From Lamellibrachia columna (taxonomy: Eukaryota > Annelida > Polychaeta > Sabellida > Siboglinidae), in the NCBI GenBank assembly GCA_963662155.1, contig OY759263.1:14419260-14483259 (forward strand): 64,000 bases of DNA. Reading direction: 5' to 3'. The notes beneath the pieces are model-generated. The model was not told the DNA's origin. It was given only the letters and a program-made list of their open reading frames with translations, and ran no database searches. Below, piece by piece: positions 15,049-26,900 of this stretch. Position 1 is the stretch's first letter. Each line of letters opens with the position of its first letter. A program made the translations under genes and the position numbers.

Positions 15049-16046
15049 CTAGATTTGCGGGCATGCTGCACCGCTGTCGCTTACTTCTAGAACTATACTG
15101 CCTTTCTGTGGATCGACGCTCCCCTGAGCCGGCTGTTGGAGGTCCGGGATCACGTGGGGCTTCGTCACACAGCCGTATGAAGCAAGGGTTGGTCCTTTAT
15201 AGAAGTCGGTGTCGAAGTTATCCTGCATATTGACGTCCTCGTCGAGAGATGATTCCTGCTGCTCTGCGTTCGCCTTCTTCTTCCTCTTCTTCTTCTTGCC
15301 CTCGCCGGCCGGCGTCGTCGCAGCGATCACGTTGGCCAGCTTCTTCTCGTCCTTGGCGACGATCTCCGCCTTCACCTCGTCGTCCTTCTCCGTCCACTCG
15401 CCGATGCCCCGCAAGGCGCCCTCGGCCGCCTCCAGCTTGCCGCGGCGCTTCGACATCCCCGAGCCGACGTACATCTGGCCGTGCACCAGCACGCTCACCG
15501 TGAAGCCGCTGCGCCCGTCGCCGTCACCGGCCGCGACCAGACTGTAGGCGGTCGGCTTCACGCCGAGGTCGTGCAGGCGCATGATGGCGTTCTTCGGCGC
15601 CGGCGGGTTCTTGCGCTCGCGGTTCTGCCGCTCGGCCTTGCGCTGCTCGATGATCACCTTCCGTTTCTCCGCCATCTCGGCGCGCTTCGCCTGCCTAGCC
15701 TCGCGCGCCAACGCCACCGCCGTCCGACGCGTGCCTAGTATCCCCTCGGCGGCCAGCGCCTCCACGGCCGTCGTCGCTGTCGTTAGCTTCGCCAGCTTCT
15801 TCGTGCGCCCCGCCCCCTGGAAGCTACGGCCCTCGAGCTCGACGCTGCACACGTAGGACACGCCGTCCGGGGACGTGTCGTCGAACACGTAGACAGCGTC
15901 GCGGTACAGCTCGCTCAGAAGCATGACGGGATGCTCGCCGGCGGGCCCGTCGCCGCCTCCACTCGTCGGCGGCTCCGTTTTCTCGACCTTCAACTTGTGT
16001 TGGATCCACAGCGCGTCGTTGTCGACGAACTCAGGCATGTTGGTCT
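15049..16046 (-). CDS. Two-dsRBD protein with basic linker and Lys-rich NLS (module A), terminal exon
   Basis: An acceptor TTTGCCGTTGCAG precedes 16046 (phase 1); an in-frame ATG follows at 16038, giving 329 aa if used as the start. Counting from that Met, dsRBD1 spans about 36-101 (HPVMLLSELYRDAVYVF ... GRTKKLAK). Residues 103-143 form an Arg/Glu/Lys-rich helical linker. dsRBD2 spans about 148-214 (PKNAIMRLHDLGVKPTAY), then LRGIGEWTEKDDEVK. GEGKKKKRKKKA at about 246-257 is a likely nuclear localisation signal. The C-terminal tail is acidic and then unstructured. In dsRBD2 the usual KKxAK RNA-contact motif is MSKRRGK, so its RNA binding may be altered. No enzyme domain is seen. The exon is strongly GC-rich. 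Confidence 0.85.
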
Positions 16047-16194
16047 CTGCAACGGCAAAGGACGGGCAATGAAACCTCTCGCTCTCTGCTCCGTGGGGGA
16101 GTCAGTTTGTAGGTCGGGCCTGATTGCGTTTACTTTAATATGCACTTTCACAATACTGGGCTACTAGACAAGTCCATTAACAGGTAGAGGTGCA

Positions 16195-16640
16195 GAAAAT
16201 GGTTAAACTTAGTTTCCCAACAAAATTAGGACTTGGTCTTACCTAACTATGAGATTAAAAAGATGAACTTTTCACAATGTCTTGTACAATGTGCGCAACT
16301 AATTGCTGAATGGTGTAAGTTATATGGTGTCTACGAGGTCTCTTTCACATGAACAAAATATGTCCTACTGACTATACTGAATATTCTTGTTTGTGGGACA
16401 TCTTTAATATATTAAATATGTCCCGCAAACAAGTATATACCAAAAGAAAATGCATGTCAATGGGAGATGTTTGTCATGTGAAGTGAAATATACTTTATAG
16501 ACATCACATAACTTACACAACTCAGCAATATGTTGCACTCGACATCACAGTGGTGAAACGGTTATCCTCTTAATCTGTTACGGTAATTGGTTTAGACCAA
16601 GTCATAACTTTACTAAGAAACCAATGTTTAGTCATTCTCT
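16195..16640. mobile_element. ~445-bp fold-back element (long imperfect inverted repeat)
   Basis: The left arm (GGACTTGGTCTTACC; AACTAATTGCTGAATGGTGT; AAGTTATATGGTGTCT) is mirrored by the right arm (reverse complements GACTTGGTCTAAACC; AACATATTGCTGAGTTGTGT; AAGTTATGTGATGTCT). The centre is a tight hairpin at about 16385-16433, with TTGTTTGTGGGACAT facing ATGTCCCGCAAACAA. Arms of roughly 200 bp would form a long hairpin if transcribed. Confidence 0.85.
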
Positions 16641-16697
16641 ACAATTCTAGTTGATAACCCGCTCGTCTTCGTTCTGTTGCTCAGTATTGTGGACGTG

Positions 16698-16792
16698 CAC
16701 GTGGACACCCATCACACGTGGACACCCATCACACGTGGACACCCATCACACGTGGACACCCATCACACGTGGACACCCATCACACGCACCTA
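16698..16792. repeat. 19-bp tandem repeat, 5 copies
   Basis: The unit is CACGTGGACACCCATCACA, almost perfectly conserved. Each unit holds a CACGTG E-box palindrome. Confidence 0.95.
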
Positions 16793-16877
16793 TGCAATAC
16801 CTAACATAAACTTGTATAATGTATGCAAGAAAACACCAGATTGTTCAACTTCGCCCAAGTCACCAGAACAGACCATG

Positions 16878-17269
16878 TTAAAGGTATACAATATGATCGT
16901 TTTTATCATAAAAAACATGGTATATTGTATAAAGTATATATTTACTAACACATTGACAGCCCATGTGTGTTTCAAGGAACCGCACTTCTTTAAAATATGT
17001 TGGCCGTTATCTGTTTGATTTGAATGTTTCGCCCCGAATATCATGTTTACATTGCATACTGAACGGCAAGGTCGATATTCATAAACAAATAACGGTCAAA
17101 TTATATGTTTTTTTGACGTGATTCATTAAAACACACTCGGGCGTTCAATAAGCTAGAATATATATAGTTTATAAAACATGTATATAACATGATGTATATA
17201 ACATGATGTATATAACATGTAAATAACATGATTTCACGTTAATTTTATGATCAGACTTTGTACCTTTAA
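16878..17269. mobile_element. MITE-like family A copy with TTAA flanks
   Basis: TTAA at 16878-16881 and 17266-17269 bracket ends AGGTATACAATATGATCG and (reverse complement) AGGTACAAAGTCTGATCA. The core contains GTTATCTGTTTGATTTGAAT and CATGTTTACATTGCAT, shared with the copies at 18016 and 48804. It carries a short internal ATAACATGATGTAT duplication. There is no coding capacity. Confidence 0.82.
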
Positions 17270-17293
17270 CGACGGCGGTCTTAGGTAGTACAG

Positions 17294-17376
17294 ACACACT
17301 TGATTACACATATGGAAAAACCTGTATATTTTAAAACTGCGGTCCATTAGAAATTTGTTTGGTGGTCAAGACGTTA

Positions 17377-17427
<51 letters not shown>

Positions 17428-17484
17428 TATATATACATATATATATTATATATATATATATATATAATATATATATATGTAATA

Positions 17485-17578
<94 letters not shown>

Positions 17579-17654
17579 CATTTATATAAGACGATTTTAA
17601 AACGATCAGACTGTTTAGTTTAAATGGTATTACTCATATGTGTATTCAAGTGTA
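17294..17654. mobile_element. Inverted-repeat element around a long AT tract
   Basis: CACACTTGATTACACATATG (about 17294-17314) is mirrored by CATATGTGTATTCAAGTGTA (about 17637-17656). Between them lies an AT-rich run at 17379-17567. The right side also holds ACGATCAGACTGTTTAG, a family A end sequence, so this may be a nested or rearranged copy. Confidence 0.6.
17379..17575. repeat. (AT)n / TATATG microsatellite
   Basis: AT dinucleotides interrupted by AC and TG steps, followed by a short (AC)n. Its open frames (Tyr-Ile repeats) are artefacts. Confidence 0.96.
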
Positions 17655-18015
17655 TCCTCTCAACTAACGTCCACCGGCATGCAGATACAGTGGATTGTTT
17701 CGAAGTCTAAGACCAGATTAAAAATTTCACGCCGCCCTGTCGGAATACCGGCAGACGATGCTGTCACGCAGTCCCAGAGATAGCGTGTCACATGCGTCAC
17801 GTGTAGGGCTGTCGCGAGTTGCGACCTCACTCGGACGAATTACAGCAGCGTCTACACAAGGCAGAGTGGCGCAGCGATAACGTCATTACGAAAAAATTAC
17901 GTCATCGCAGCGACGCGTGTGTAAACACAGCTTTAATCTCGCCCCGGCCCGACAGATAGCGCAGGTAACCTAGGCTACGCACACCGAGGTAAATTATCTG
18001 CTTCGTAAGCCTATT

Positions 18016-18358
18016 TTAAAAGTACAAAGTTTGATCGTTTTTATCGTAGAATTAGGTTACTTAGTATAAGCTATATCTATTATGACATATTGATCGCACA
18101 AATGTGTTTTAATTAATCACAATGGTGTCCAATAATGTTGCCGTTATCTGTTTAATATGAATGTTTCGACTCGAATATCATGTTTACATTGCATGATGAA
18201 CTGCAGGATCGATATTCATAAACAGATAATGGTCAAACTATATTAAACAATTGCTGTTCAATACCACACATTTGGGCAGTCAATATATTAGAACAGATAA
18301 TAGCTTATCGTACATAACATGATTTTACGCTAAAAACGATCAGACTGCGCACCTTTAA
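18016..18358. mobile_element. MITE-like family A copy with TTAA flanks
   Basis: TTAA at 18016-18019 and 18355-18358 bracket ends AAGTACAAAGTTTGATCGTT and (reverse complement) AGGTGCGCAGTCTGATCGTT. The core TTGAACTGC-type segment and GTTATCTGTTTAATATGAAT align with the other copies. Confidence 0.85.
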
Positions 18359-18359
18359 A

Positions 18360-19745
18360 CATGTCGCTTTCTGTGCCGCGTTCACAGCCGACAGTTTAAG
18401 CGTTCATCGTCTCACAATACACATGAATGTTGCAGTTTTAACGTGCTCGACTTGAGGAATGTTTAAATAGTGCCCGCTCAGCTTAGAAGGAAACTCGCAC
18501 GTTGAATGACATCGGTGCAAACCTCCATTAAACTGAGCGTTACATGATGGGCAGCATTGCTCACGTTAAGCACGCAAAACTCGCTTCTGTGTATCTGAAA
18601 CACTTAAACGGTCGTGAACTACTGTGCTCTTGGTAAAGAGGACATGTGCAAAATTACGCTTGCAACGCGGATTATTTGCCGCCGCGTGCCCTCCTGTATT
18701 GACAAACGAGTTTCAACGTCGTTTCGCGGTATAACGAGAGAAGCCTGTACCGTTCGTCGTGACTGTTAGCGCCACCGTTCGTTGACCTCAACCGGGGCGA
18801 TGGAATAAATAACGACACACAAACAGGTAACACATGTAGGTGGATGCGACATTCAGGAAAATGTTACAAACATAATGCGTATGTATACATCTCGTCGATA
18901 AACGTTTTGTATTTAATTTGACGCATTACATATGTAATCATTAATACCAGATTTCGCAAACGGCTTCGAAAATGTTACGTGCGTGTGCCGCTAGGGAATA
19001 ATCCAACACTTCACTCACGAAATCAGCGCTCACAGCCACAACGAAATTGATTATACTGACACACTGGCAAATACCATCACTGGGGTCTGATTTTATCTCT
19101 ACACGGAGCAGTCATAAGAGAGAGGTTTGTATGTACCCCACTTTGATCGCCAGGTGTCGGTGCTGTGTCCGTTCCCGTTCGCTATCGGATGCGTGAGCGG
19201 GACTGTGTGGCCTTCCCTTGCGCCAGGTCGACGGCCGCCTTGCAATCCACGCGAGACAATTCTCCACTGTCACGAATACAGCGTATTCGTCGAATCCACG
19301 TGCAATAATCCAGCGCACGCGTTCACATGCGGTTTCACGACAGTTTCTTCACCGAACAAGGCTACCCCGAGAGTGCGCGTGCAGTGTCGAAGAACGGAAC
19401 ATTTATTTGCGGCATACTATTCACAAATAATTTCCTTCCGCTTTGATATCGTTTTCCAAAGTGCGAAACTGGGTCCTCCATAAAGCAATCACGCAAATCA
19501 AAGGGGTGTTTCAAATTAGAACAAAATGACAAACACAATGAGAAACGCGGCTTCCAACATAGTGATTACAACGTTTGTGGCTCACCAGTGGCGCCACTCG
19601 CCGTTTCACTGCTGCAACAACTTACACGTCTATTTCAGTTGGTTAACTCCTAATGTTGATCTAGAAATCTCCCAACTTCAAACAATTGTAGATAGAACTG
19701 TGCATTGAAAATTTAACTAGAAACACGATAATGTTTTTTACATGA
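18360..19745. other. No gene recognised
   Basis: Slightly more GC- and CpG-rich than its surroundings around 18.6-18.8 kb and 19.1-19.4 kb. It could contain a promoter or 5' exon for module A on the minus strand, but no exon can be supported. Confidence 0.25.
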
Positions 19746-19889
19746 AACTAGTATATGTTTCTCAGGTGCGCAAATGCTATGACGCAACTAGTCGTTGACA
19801 GCAATTGTGTTGTCCTGCCTACAAATCGTTTATACGACTCCACAACTGTCCATTTTGAATTTATAATAAATTTGCGGCAGTTGTATAGT

Positions 19890-19890
19890 A

Positions 19891-19978
<88 letters not shown>

Positions 19979-19980
19979 TG
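19890..19980. repeat. (CGTG)n microsatellite
   Basis: About 23 CGTG units, the reverse-strand counterpart of the ACGC run at 11095. Confidence 0.97.
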
Positions 19981-20139
19981 AATGACACAATTGGTGATAC
20001 ATTTAGCATTCCCCAGGTGGCGTCACTATAGTACCACGCACTGACGAGTTATGTGGTGGCGACGCGTGCACACCAGCAAACTAATACAGTTATTTTGGTG
20101 TGTGTCATACATAATTCACTAACGGTCCTTATACTAAGG

Positions 20140-20140
<1 letters not shown>

Positions 20141-20211
<71 letters not shown>

Positions 20212-20212
20212 C
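20141..20212. repeat. (AT)n(GT)n(AT)n microsatellite
   Basis: Two AT runs separated by a (GT)n run of about 20 bp. It abuts the left copy of the 315-bp-spaced direct repeat. Confidence 0.95.
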
Positions 20213-20665
20213 CAAACCAACAACTGAATCCCACGGCAGGGAATTTTCCACTTTGTTAACCCATTAGACCCCACAACGGCCTAATGGGTTAATGCCATTT
20301 TAAATTTAACAACCGCACAAGAACCTGTCTTTTCTTTAAAAAATTTGTTATATATACAGATATGGAAACTATGCTTTTATTTTCTCGGCTATACAGGAAT
20401 GCCCCAAGACAACATGTTTTTTATTGAAGTACAGTGCATGTAGAACTTAAAAAAATTATTAACTCTTTATTACATTTTTATTGGATAACTATATCTGAGT
20501 TGCTGAGCCAGAACCTTCTTGTTTTACCAAACCAACAACTGAATCCCACGGCAGGGAATTTTCCACTTTGTTAACCCATTAGACCCCACAACGGCCTAAT
20601 GGGTTAATGCCATTTTAAATTTAACAACCGCACAAGAACCTGTCTTTTCTTTAAAATTTTTGTTA
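20210..20665. repeat. Direct duplication (~135-140 bp) separated by ~180 bp, each copy with a perfect hairpin
   Basis: Copies at about 20210-20345 and 20525-20660 are almost identical, offset by 315 bp. Each contains TTAACCCATTAG and CTAATGGGTTAA (20256-20267 and 20281-20292 in copy 1), a perfect 12-bp stem with a 13-nt loop. The layout resembles a short LTR-like or tandemly duplicated non-autonomous element; no primer-binding site or coding sequence was recognised. Confidence 0.85.
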
Positions 20666-20878
20666 AATAAAATTATCTCAAAAAGGGAGTTAGTTTGAAC
20701 CCCCTCCCCCGAAGACAAGCTTGAATGGTGACTAATGTAGTACTTAATAAAGTGGGTGTGGCAAGGGTCTAAACCTCTCCTCTGTTTGTGTGGCCAACCT
20801 GCAACCATTTCTGAGAGCCAATAAATGTATAGGCCAATCCCCCACCTGTTACTATTTTAAAATGAATGTCTTCAACTT

Positions 20879-21410
20879 CAAATGTCACACTGGATTAATG
20901 TCTTACTTCAAATGTCACACTGGATTAATGTCTTACTTCAAATGTCACACTGGATTAATGTCTTACTTCAAATGTCACACTGGATTAATGTTTTACTTCA
21001 AATGTCACACTGGAATAATGTCTTACTTCAATTGTCACCCTGGACTAGTCTTACTTCAAATGTCACACTGGAATAATGTCTTACTTCAAATGTCACACTG
21101 GACTAGTGTCTTACTTCAAATGTCACACTGGACTAGTGTCTTACTTCAAATGTCACACTGGACTAGTGTCTTACCTCAAATGTCACACTGGACTAGTGTC
21201 TTACTTCAAATGTCACACTGGACTAGTGTCTTACTTCAAATGTCACACTGGACTAGTGTCTTACCTCAAATGTCACACTGGACTAGTGTCTTACTTCAAA
21301 TGTCACACTGGACTAGTGTCTTACTTCAAATGTCACACTGGACTAGTGTCTTACTTCAAATGTCACACTGGACTAGTGTCTTACTTCAAATGTCACACTG
21401 GATTAATGTT
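20879..21410. repeat. 30-bp minisatellite, ~17-18 copies
   Basis: The unit is TGTCACACTGGACTAGTGTC plus TTACTTCAAA. The first units have GGATTAATG and later ones GGACTAGTG, so two subtypes form blocks. Its open frames are repeat artefacts. Confidence 0.96.
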
Positions 21411-21489
21411 TCCTTAGAATATTGTGTCAGTGTTCTCGTCAGTGTTAGCGCTGTGATTGCTCCGGGCCTAGAACCGAAGCCACAGATCT

Positions 21490-23313
21490 AAATTCTACAC
21501 CCTTCCAGCTGAAACGTGGTGGCGATGTTTGGAATCCAGAGTATTTTATATTATTACTAATCTTTCATAATTATATAGGTAAAAAAAGTTGAATAATAAT
21601 ATTATGCAGTCAATTGTGATGGACTTATGTTAGCTCTCTGTTGGTCTATTTAAACATTTTATGAGTTTTCTTCTCCCTTCTTTCAAGATATAAGATAAAT
21701 AGATGTCTTTCATACAGGAGCCAAGGCAGTCGAATACTGGGAATAAATGGTCAGGAAGAACCTATGGGAAAAGAAAGTGATACGGAACAGTAAAAACATG
21801 TTCAACTGCACATTTTCAATTTGCTTGATTTGGTGTTGTTTGAAAATCAGAGATATTGATGTATTACATAATACTTCAATGCCTGACAAACTTCATTGTC
21901 ATTTACTAAGGTTGGTATCATAATAATAATTATTGTTAATAAGATGCTACATACATGTCCACTCTCCCACATAAATGTAGTCGACACTTATGATCGAGTA
22001 ATTATAAGTGCATAAACACCACATATGCCACCACTATGGCAACCTTTTTTTTTTAATAAAAAAGTGTTTTTATTAATCAGTGCACTTCAAAAACAACAAA
22101 GAAACATCAACATATACATCTCAATATAAAGATATTACGTTTTATTTTGATTAATTTCAGAGCACTCTATCCATTTTAATATACACAAAATATTTACAAA
22201 TTGCTCAAAAACACATTCAGTTAATCTCATCAAGTGATTTAGATTGAAACCATTTTTTCTTATTCAACCTTGCACTCTGCAGAAACATCCGATATTTAAT
22301 GACAAATAAACCACGTTTCACATCATAACTAACAAATTAAGAATGCGATGCTAGTTCTGTTGCACATTGGTAACATCAAAAATATTCATGAATCATTAGT
22401 TGTTGTCTTAGTTCAGCTATGAGCACACAGCAACTACATCAGTTACAAAATATTTGATTGTAAGAAGCCAGGCAGATCATAGGACTTAAATATTATGAGC
22501 TGTTTTGTGCAGTAAGAAGTGAATTTATGCTGAAGTCTAAGACGATATGATATGCAACCCTATGTGTATCAGAGACACATACTGATAAAATATTTATACA
22601 TCCAATACAAATGTCTCCAATTACAATTAACACATTTTATTATTATCTCACATCGAAGCAAATTGAGGAATCAGAGCCACCACTTAACAAAGGAAGAAGT
22701 GAATACTACAGAGACCTGAATATGTTCATTGCATCAGTGCATTGTTGATGCACTGCCACACTTAGGAATAGGCTCACTGTAACGTGGTGGTCAGCAAGGT
22801 CTGGAAGGAAGGTGGTCAACCTGATGGAAAGACACCACGAGGTGACCAATCTGAACGAAGTCTACCTTGAGAAATGAGATCAACTTGATTGAAGGTGATC
22901 AAGAGAACTTTTCAGAGGGTGTAACAGAAAACAATAAATGGAGAACAATGCAGACTGTCGAGAGATCGGTCAGCGGAGAGCACTGCAACAACATGGCAGC
23001 AAAGCGAAAGTAATCCATCACCAAAGCAACAATGTTGAATAACATTGTTTCTGAATAAAATATTTCAATAAAAATCATAAACCTTCAATACCGGGTTCTC
23101 CTGAAATCCTTACATATCAATATGAACAATGTACACTAAGTGACTGGGCCAGAATGGTAGTGTCAACCTGTATTAAAATTGCATGTGATTTAATAAAAAA
23201 TATTGCCACTTCTGTTTGCACACTGAATATGCAGTAGCTGGCCACTGTCGTTCATTCTCCCACGAGTATTTCTATTTGTGCATGAACTGTAAACTAAACA
23301 TACGAGGTTGTGT
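21490..23313. other. Presumed 3' flank/3' UTR of the ADAR2-like gene and AT-rich intergenic DNA
   Basis: No coding exon was recognised. On the minus strand, TTTATT (AATAAA complement) at about 22141 and 22636 are possible poly(A) signals for the gene ending at 23314. The exact 3' end is unknown. Confidence 0.4.
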
Positions 23314-23996
23314 TTAGTCTGTCTTGACTGCATCAGGAGGCGTCCCCGGCGGCGTCGGGGCCGTCTGCATTAGCAACATTGGCGTCATCGACAGTGCAGC
23401 CTTCTGTGTCATCTCTGGTGACGCTGTAACGTCCTGCGTCATTGACGTAGCCATCTTTGTTGGTGCGATGACTGTCAGTTCGAACTGGTCCTGCTCGATC
23501 GGCTTGCCGACCCACTTTCCGAGGCCAGCCTTTACAAACGCCTCCACCAGGGCACGCTTCGCTGCCGTGTAACCACTCGCCATCTCCTTGGCATCGGAAT
23601 ACATCAAGTTCGTTCCAGGGACTACTTGCAACGTACTACTCTTGTGTGGTGGAAGCAAACAGCAGAGTTGAGTGAACCGCCGGAACATCTCAAGTTTGCA
23701 GAGTTTCGATGAGCTGCCCTGCTCTGTCTTGCCCTGAACGGTATTGACCACCTCGATCTCGTTGCCGTCAACGATCGACCAGCTCAGACTCGTGTTTGGT
23801 GCTTTGCTGGCATTGCGACTTTCGGCATCACGGATCGTAGACAGCATCGGCAGGCAGTGCTCGAATGGTGGCGCCACCTGGATGGTGTTTGCGACGCGGC
23901 CGTAGACTGCCCGGTACAGATGGTCAGCGTGGTAGAAACTGCCAATAATGATACTGCTGAGGTAAACTGGTTCAACGAACGAGCTCAACAGGGCAC
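23314..23996 (-). CDS. ADARB1: ADAR2-like exon: C-terminal half of deaminase
   Basis: Acceptor CTCTGTTGCAG precedes 23996. It encodes [20 protein letters not shown], the [13 protein letters not shown] segment, [20 protein letters not shown] and KPIEQDQF, then a 35-residue Thr/Pro/Met-rich tail ending AVKTD. The tail extends beyond the usual ADAR2 end and is species-specific. Confidence 0.93.
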
Positions 23997-26900
23997 CTGC
24001 AACAGAGACCATAGATATTATTGCCATTTCAAAATTACTGTAATTTCTTTTTCGCACTGTTTTACCTCTCCAGAAACTAGTTTTTTTATATCTGGACAGT
24101 TAAGAGGTAAAACAATGTAAATTTTCACATACCAAGGTACTGGAATGTCAATCCATTCAAGGACTGTAAGTTCTTCGTTACATACACTGACTGATGCTAC
24201 CAGGTGAAGCGATTAGAAACTACTACAATATCAAGACATCCAACCAAACTAGGGATAGAGTGTTCTTTCATAAGTTACTTGCAAGACTTCCTGAACTTGC
24301 ACTGCACCCTGAAACAAGACATTGGCATGCACGCCTCACCTTGTAGTCCGAGCACGTTCCAGCGTGCTATCTTGTCACTACAAGACATGGTCAGCAGCCT
24401 CTCCCCCTGCAGGACGCCGTCCCACGTCTGTAATCCCCCACTTGACTTCACTGGGATCGTTCCCTCTCCAGACTCTATCTTTGTTCTCAATTGCCCGCGC
24501 GCCAGGCGGTTCGGGTGTTTATCCCCAGCCTCCTCATCAGTCTGGAGAACCTCGTGTGGTGAGAAGATCCGGCCGTCCCCACATGGCGACGTGCTGATGT
24601 ACAGGTGGAACCGGATGCCTTCTCGCAGCCGGAAACCACCGCCATCTTCACACGGCTCAAATATCGACGGTTTGCCATTGGCTACCACGTGGTACTGCAG
24701 TTGTTCGTAGAAGAAGCGGCGTAGACAGCGGCGAGCGAGAACCTCGGCGTGGCAGTCATTCAGAACGAGGCCGTGGTCGCTCATGTACTCGCCGTTTATG
24801 CATTTCGTGCCGGTTGTCACGGCGATGACATCTGCATTATCCACCATGTTGTCACCTGTCGTCATGACAATACCAGCAAGGACTTTGCGACGCGCGTACT
24901 GCGCTGTCAATGGGGTGGCAGTCAGCTCGCTGAACTTTGCACAGACTAGACGACTGACGTGGTCTGCGAGGTCTTGAGAGGCACCTGACAAACTGGTGCG
25001 GTTGTTAGAGCTCACAGGGCGCATACCTACAAACAGACAATGGCACTCAAACAAACACTTCAAGACACTAGTTTCAGCGCATGTCAGAAACAAGGGCAGG
25101 TGCACGGCTTAATGTGAAATCACAAGCAATCAACAGAACAATGTGAAAATAGTGAAACTAATATTTTGCACAGAGCCAAAAAAAATAACATATTTGGCAA
25201 ACAAAATATACAGTGCACGAAAAAGGCCATGATATAGGAAATTATGATTTCTTGTTTTCATTCTACCTACTTCCCGGTGAACAAAATAGCAATACAAATG
25301 AATTGTCATCACACATGAACCAGTGACACCAAACTATAACAAGCTGTAAGAACTTCAAGTGACGATCTAAAGACATACTAAACCACATATTTTACTGCAT
25401 CTGTAATGCATCTTACTTCATATGTATATACATATGTAAGTAAATATTTGAATTAAGTCTCATTCCGTGCACACATGCATTAAAACACACAAAACAAAAA
25501 CATGCATGTACCCCTTAGAATGTACACTCTATTTATATGTGACAAAGATATCAACAAATATCGCCACGCAATCCACCAGGTGGCACCACTGCAACAGAGA
25601 TGCTGTTGAATAGTGTGATGATAAATATCTGAGATTATTCATAATAATGTAGAAGTCTACTGCTTAACCATTTGTTTGTACTGTTGTGGTTGGTCCGGGT
25701 TATGATATTTCATGTGACTGCACAAAACCGTGCGTCGACACCTCCATAAGTTATGTAAACACTACTGCGTGGTTATACTCTAGGATTCCTGTCCGGAAAT
25801 GTAATCACTTGTAAATGTAATTGCACCGGCTCTACGGAACCTGCTCCATCCACCAGGGTTCTGCTTGTTGTGCCGAGTACAACTGACAACATGCAAGTAG
25901 CATCACTGTAGTAGCATCACTGTACATCACTGTACACCACTGTACACACAGAATACAATCATAGCAGGAATTAGAGCGCTTAAGACTGCCAGGAAGACAT
26001 GGCCCTAAGAGGAGACTTCTTGTACTTGAACATGGGGCATGAGAGCAAGTACGGATCACTGTTAAAACAGGTACATGGTACAATATGAACATTGATGGGA
26101 TGGAGTCGTTCCCTATCGGAAGACCAGGGCTAGTTGCAATAAAAAACAGCATATTTCAGGATTGCAGTTCAGACTGTTACCTGATCGATACTCTGTGAAT
26201 GCCCACAGCACCATTTTTCTTCCAAATGGCACAATTCTGTGGCTTGTCAATGGATTCCAAATGATATCACGTGACAGGCTCAAAATAACTGATGAACACA
26301 CTGCCACTTTGAAAATTTATTTCCATGAGTGGTTTTGTTTCTAGGTTGTCTGTTACAACTGCCCCAGTCTCCGCAATGGTCAATATGAATACTGATGGGA
26401 TGGAAGGGTCATAACCTACATCAGTCAATATGAATATTGATGAGATGAACAGGATCACAACCTAGAGTGGTCAATATGAACATTGTTGAGATGGACGTGG
26501 TCGTGATGCCCTACTACAGACACTGGTGGAGATAATTATCCCATATGCTTTGCGATGGATAACTCATGATTTGGAGATAGTAGTAGTATTCTCCAGCCAA
26601 GATGACTACGCAGCAGCACAAAGAGCGTTATCAACAGTACAAAAATTTACACTACTGAATTGGATAGTGATTGAATGGACACAATTGAATTGGATGGTGA
26701 TGGAATGGACACTACTGATTTGGATGGTGTTGGGATGGACACAACTGAATTGGATGGTGATTGAATGGACACAATTGAATTGGATGGTGATGGAATGGAC
26801 ACTACTGATTTGGATGGTGTTGGGATGGACACAACTGAATTGGATGGTGATTGAATGGACACTATTGAATTGGTTGGTGATGGAATGGATAGTATCAAAT

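Noticed and set aside
20790..21491. 233-codon plus-strand frame
   Set aside because: Made almost wholly of the 30-bp minisatellite at 20879-21410.
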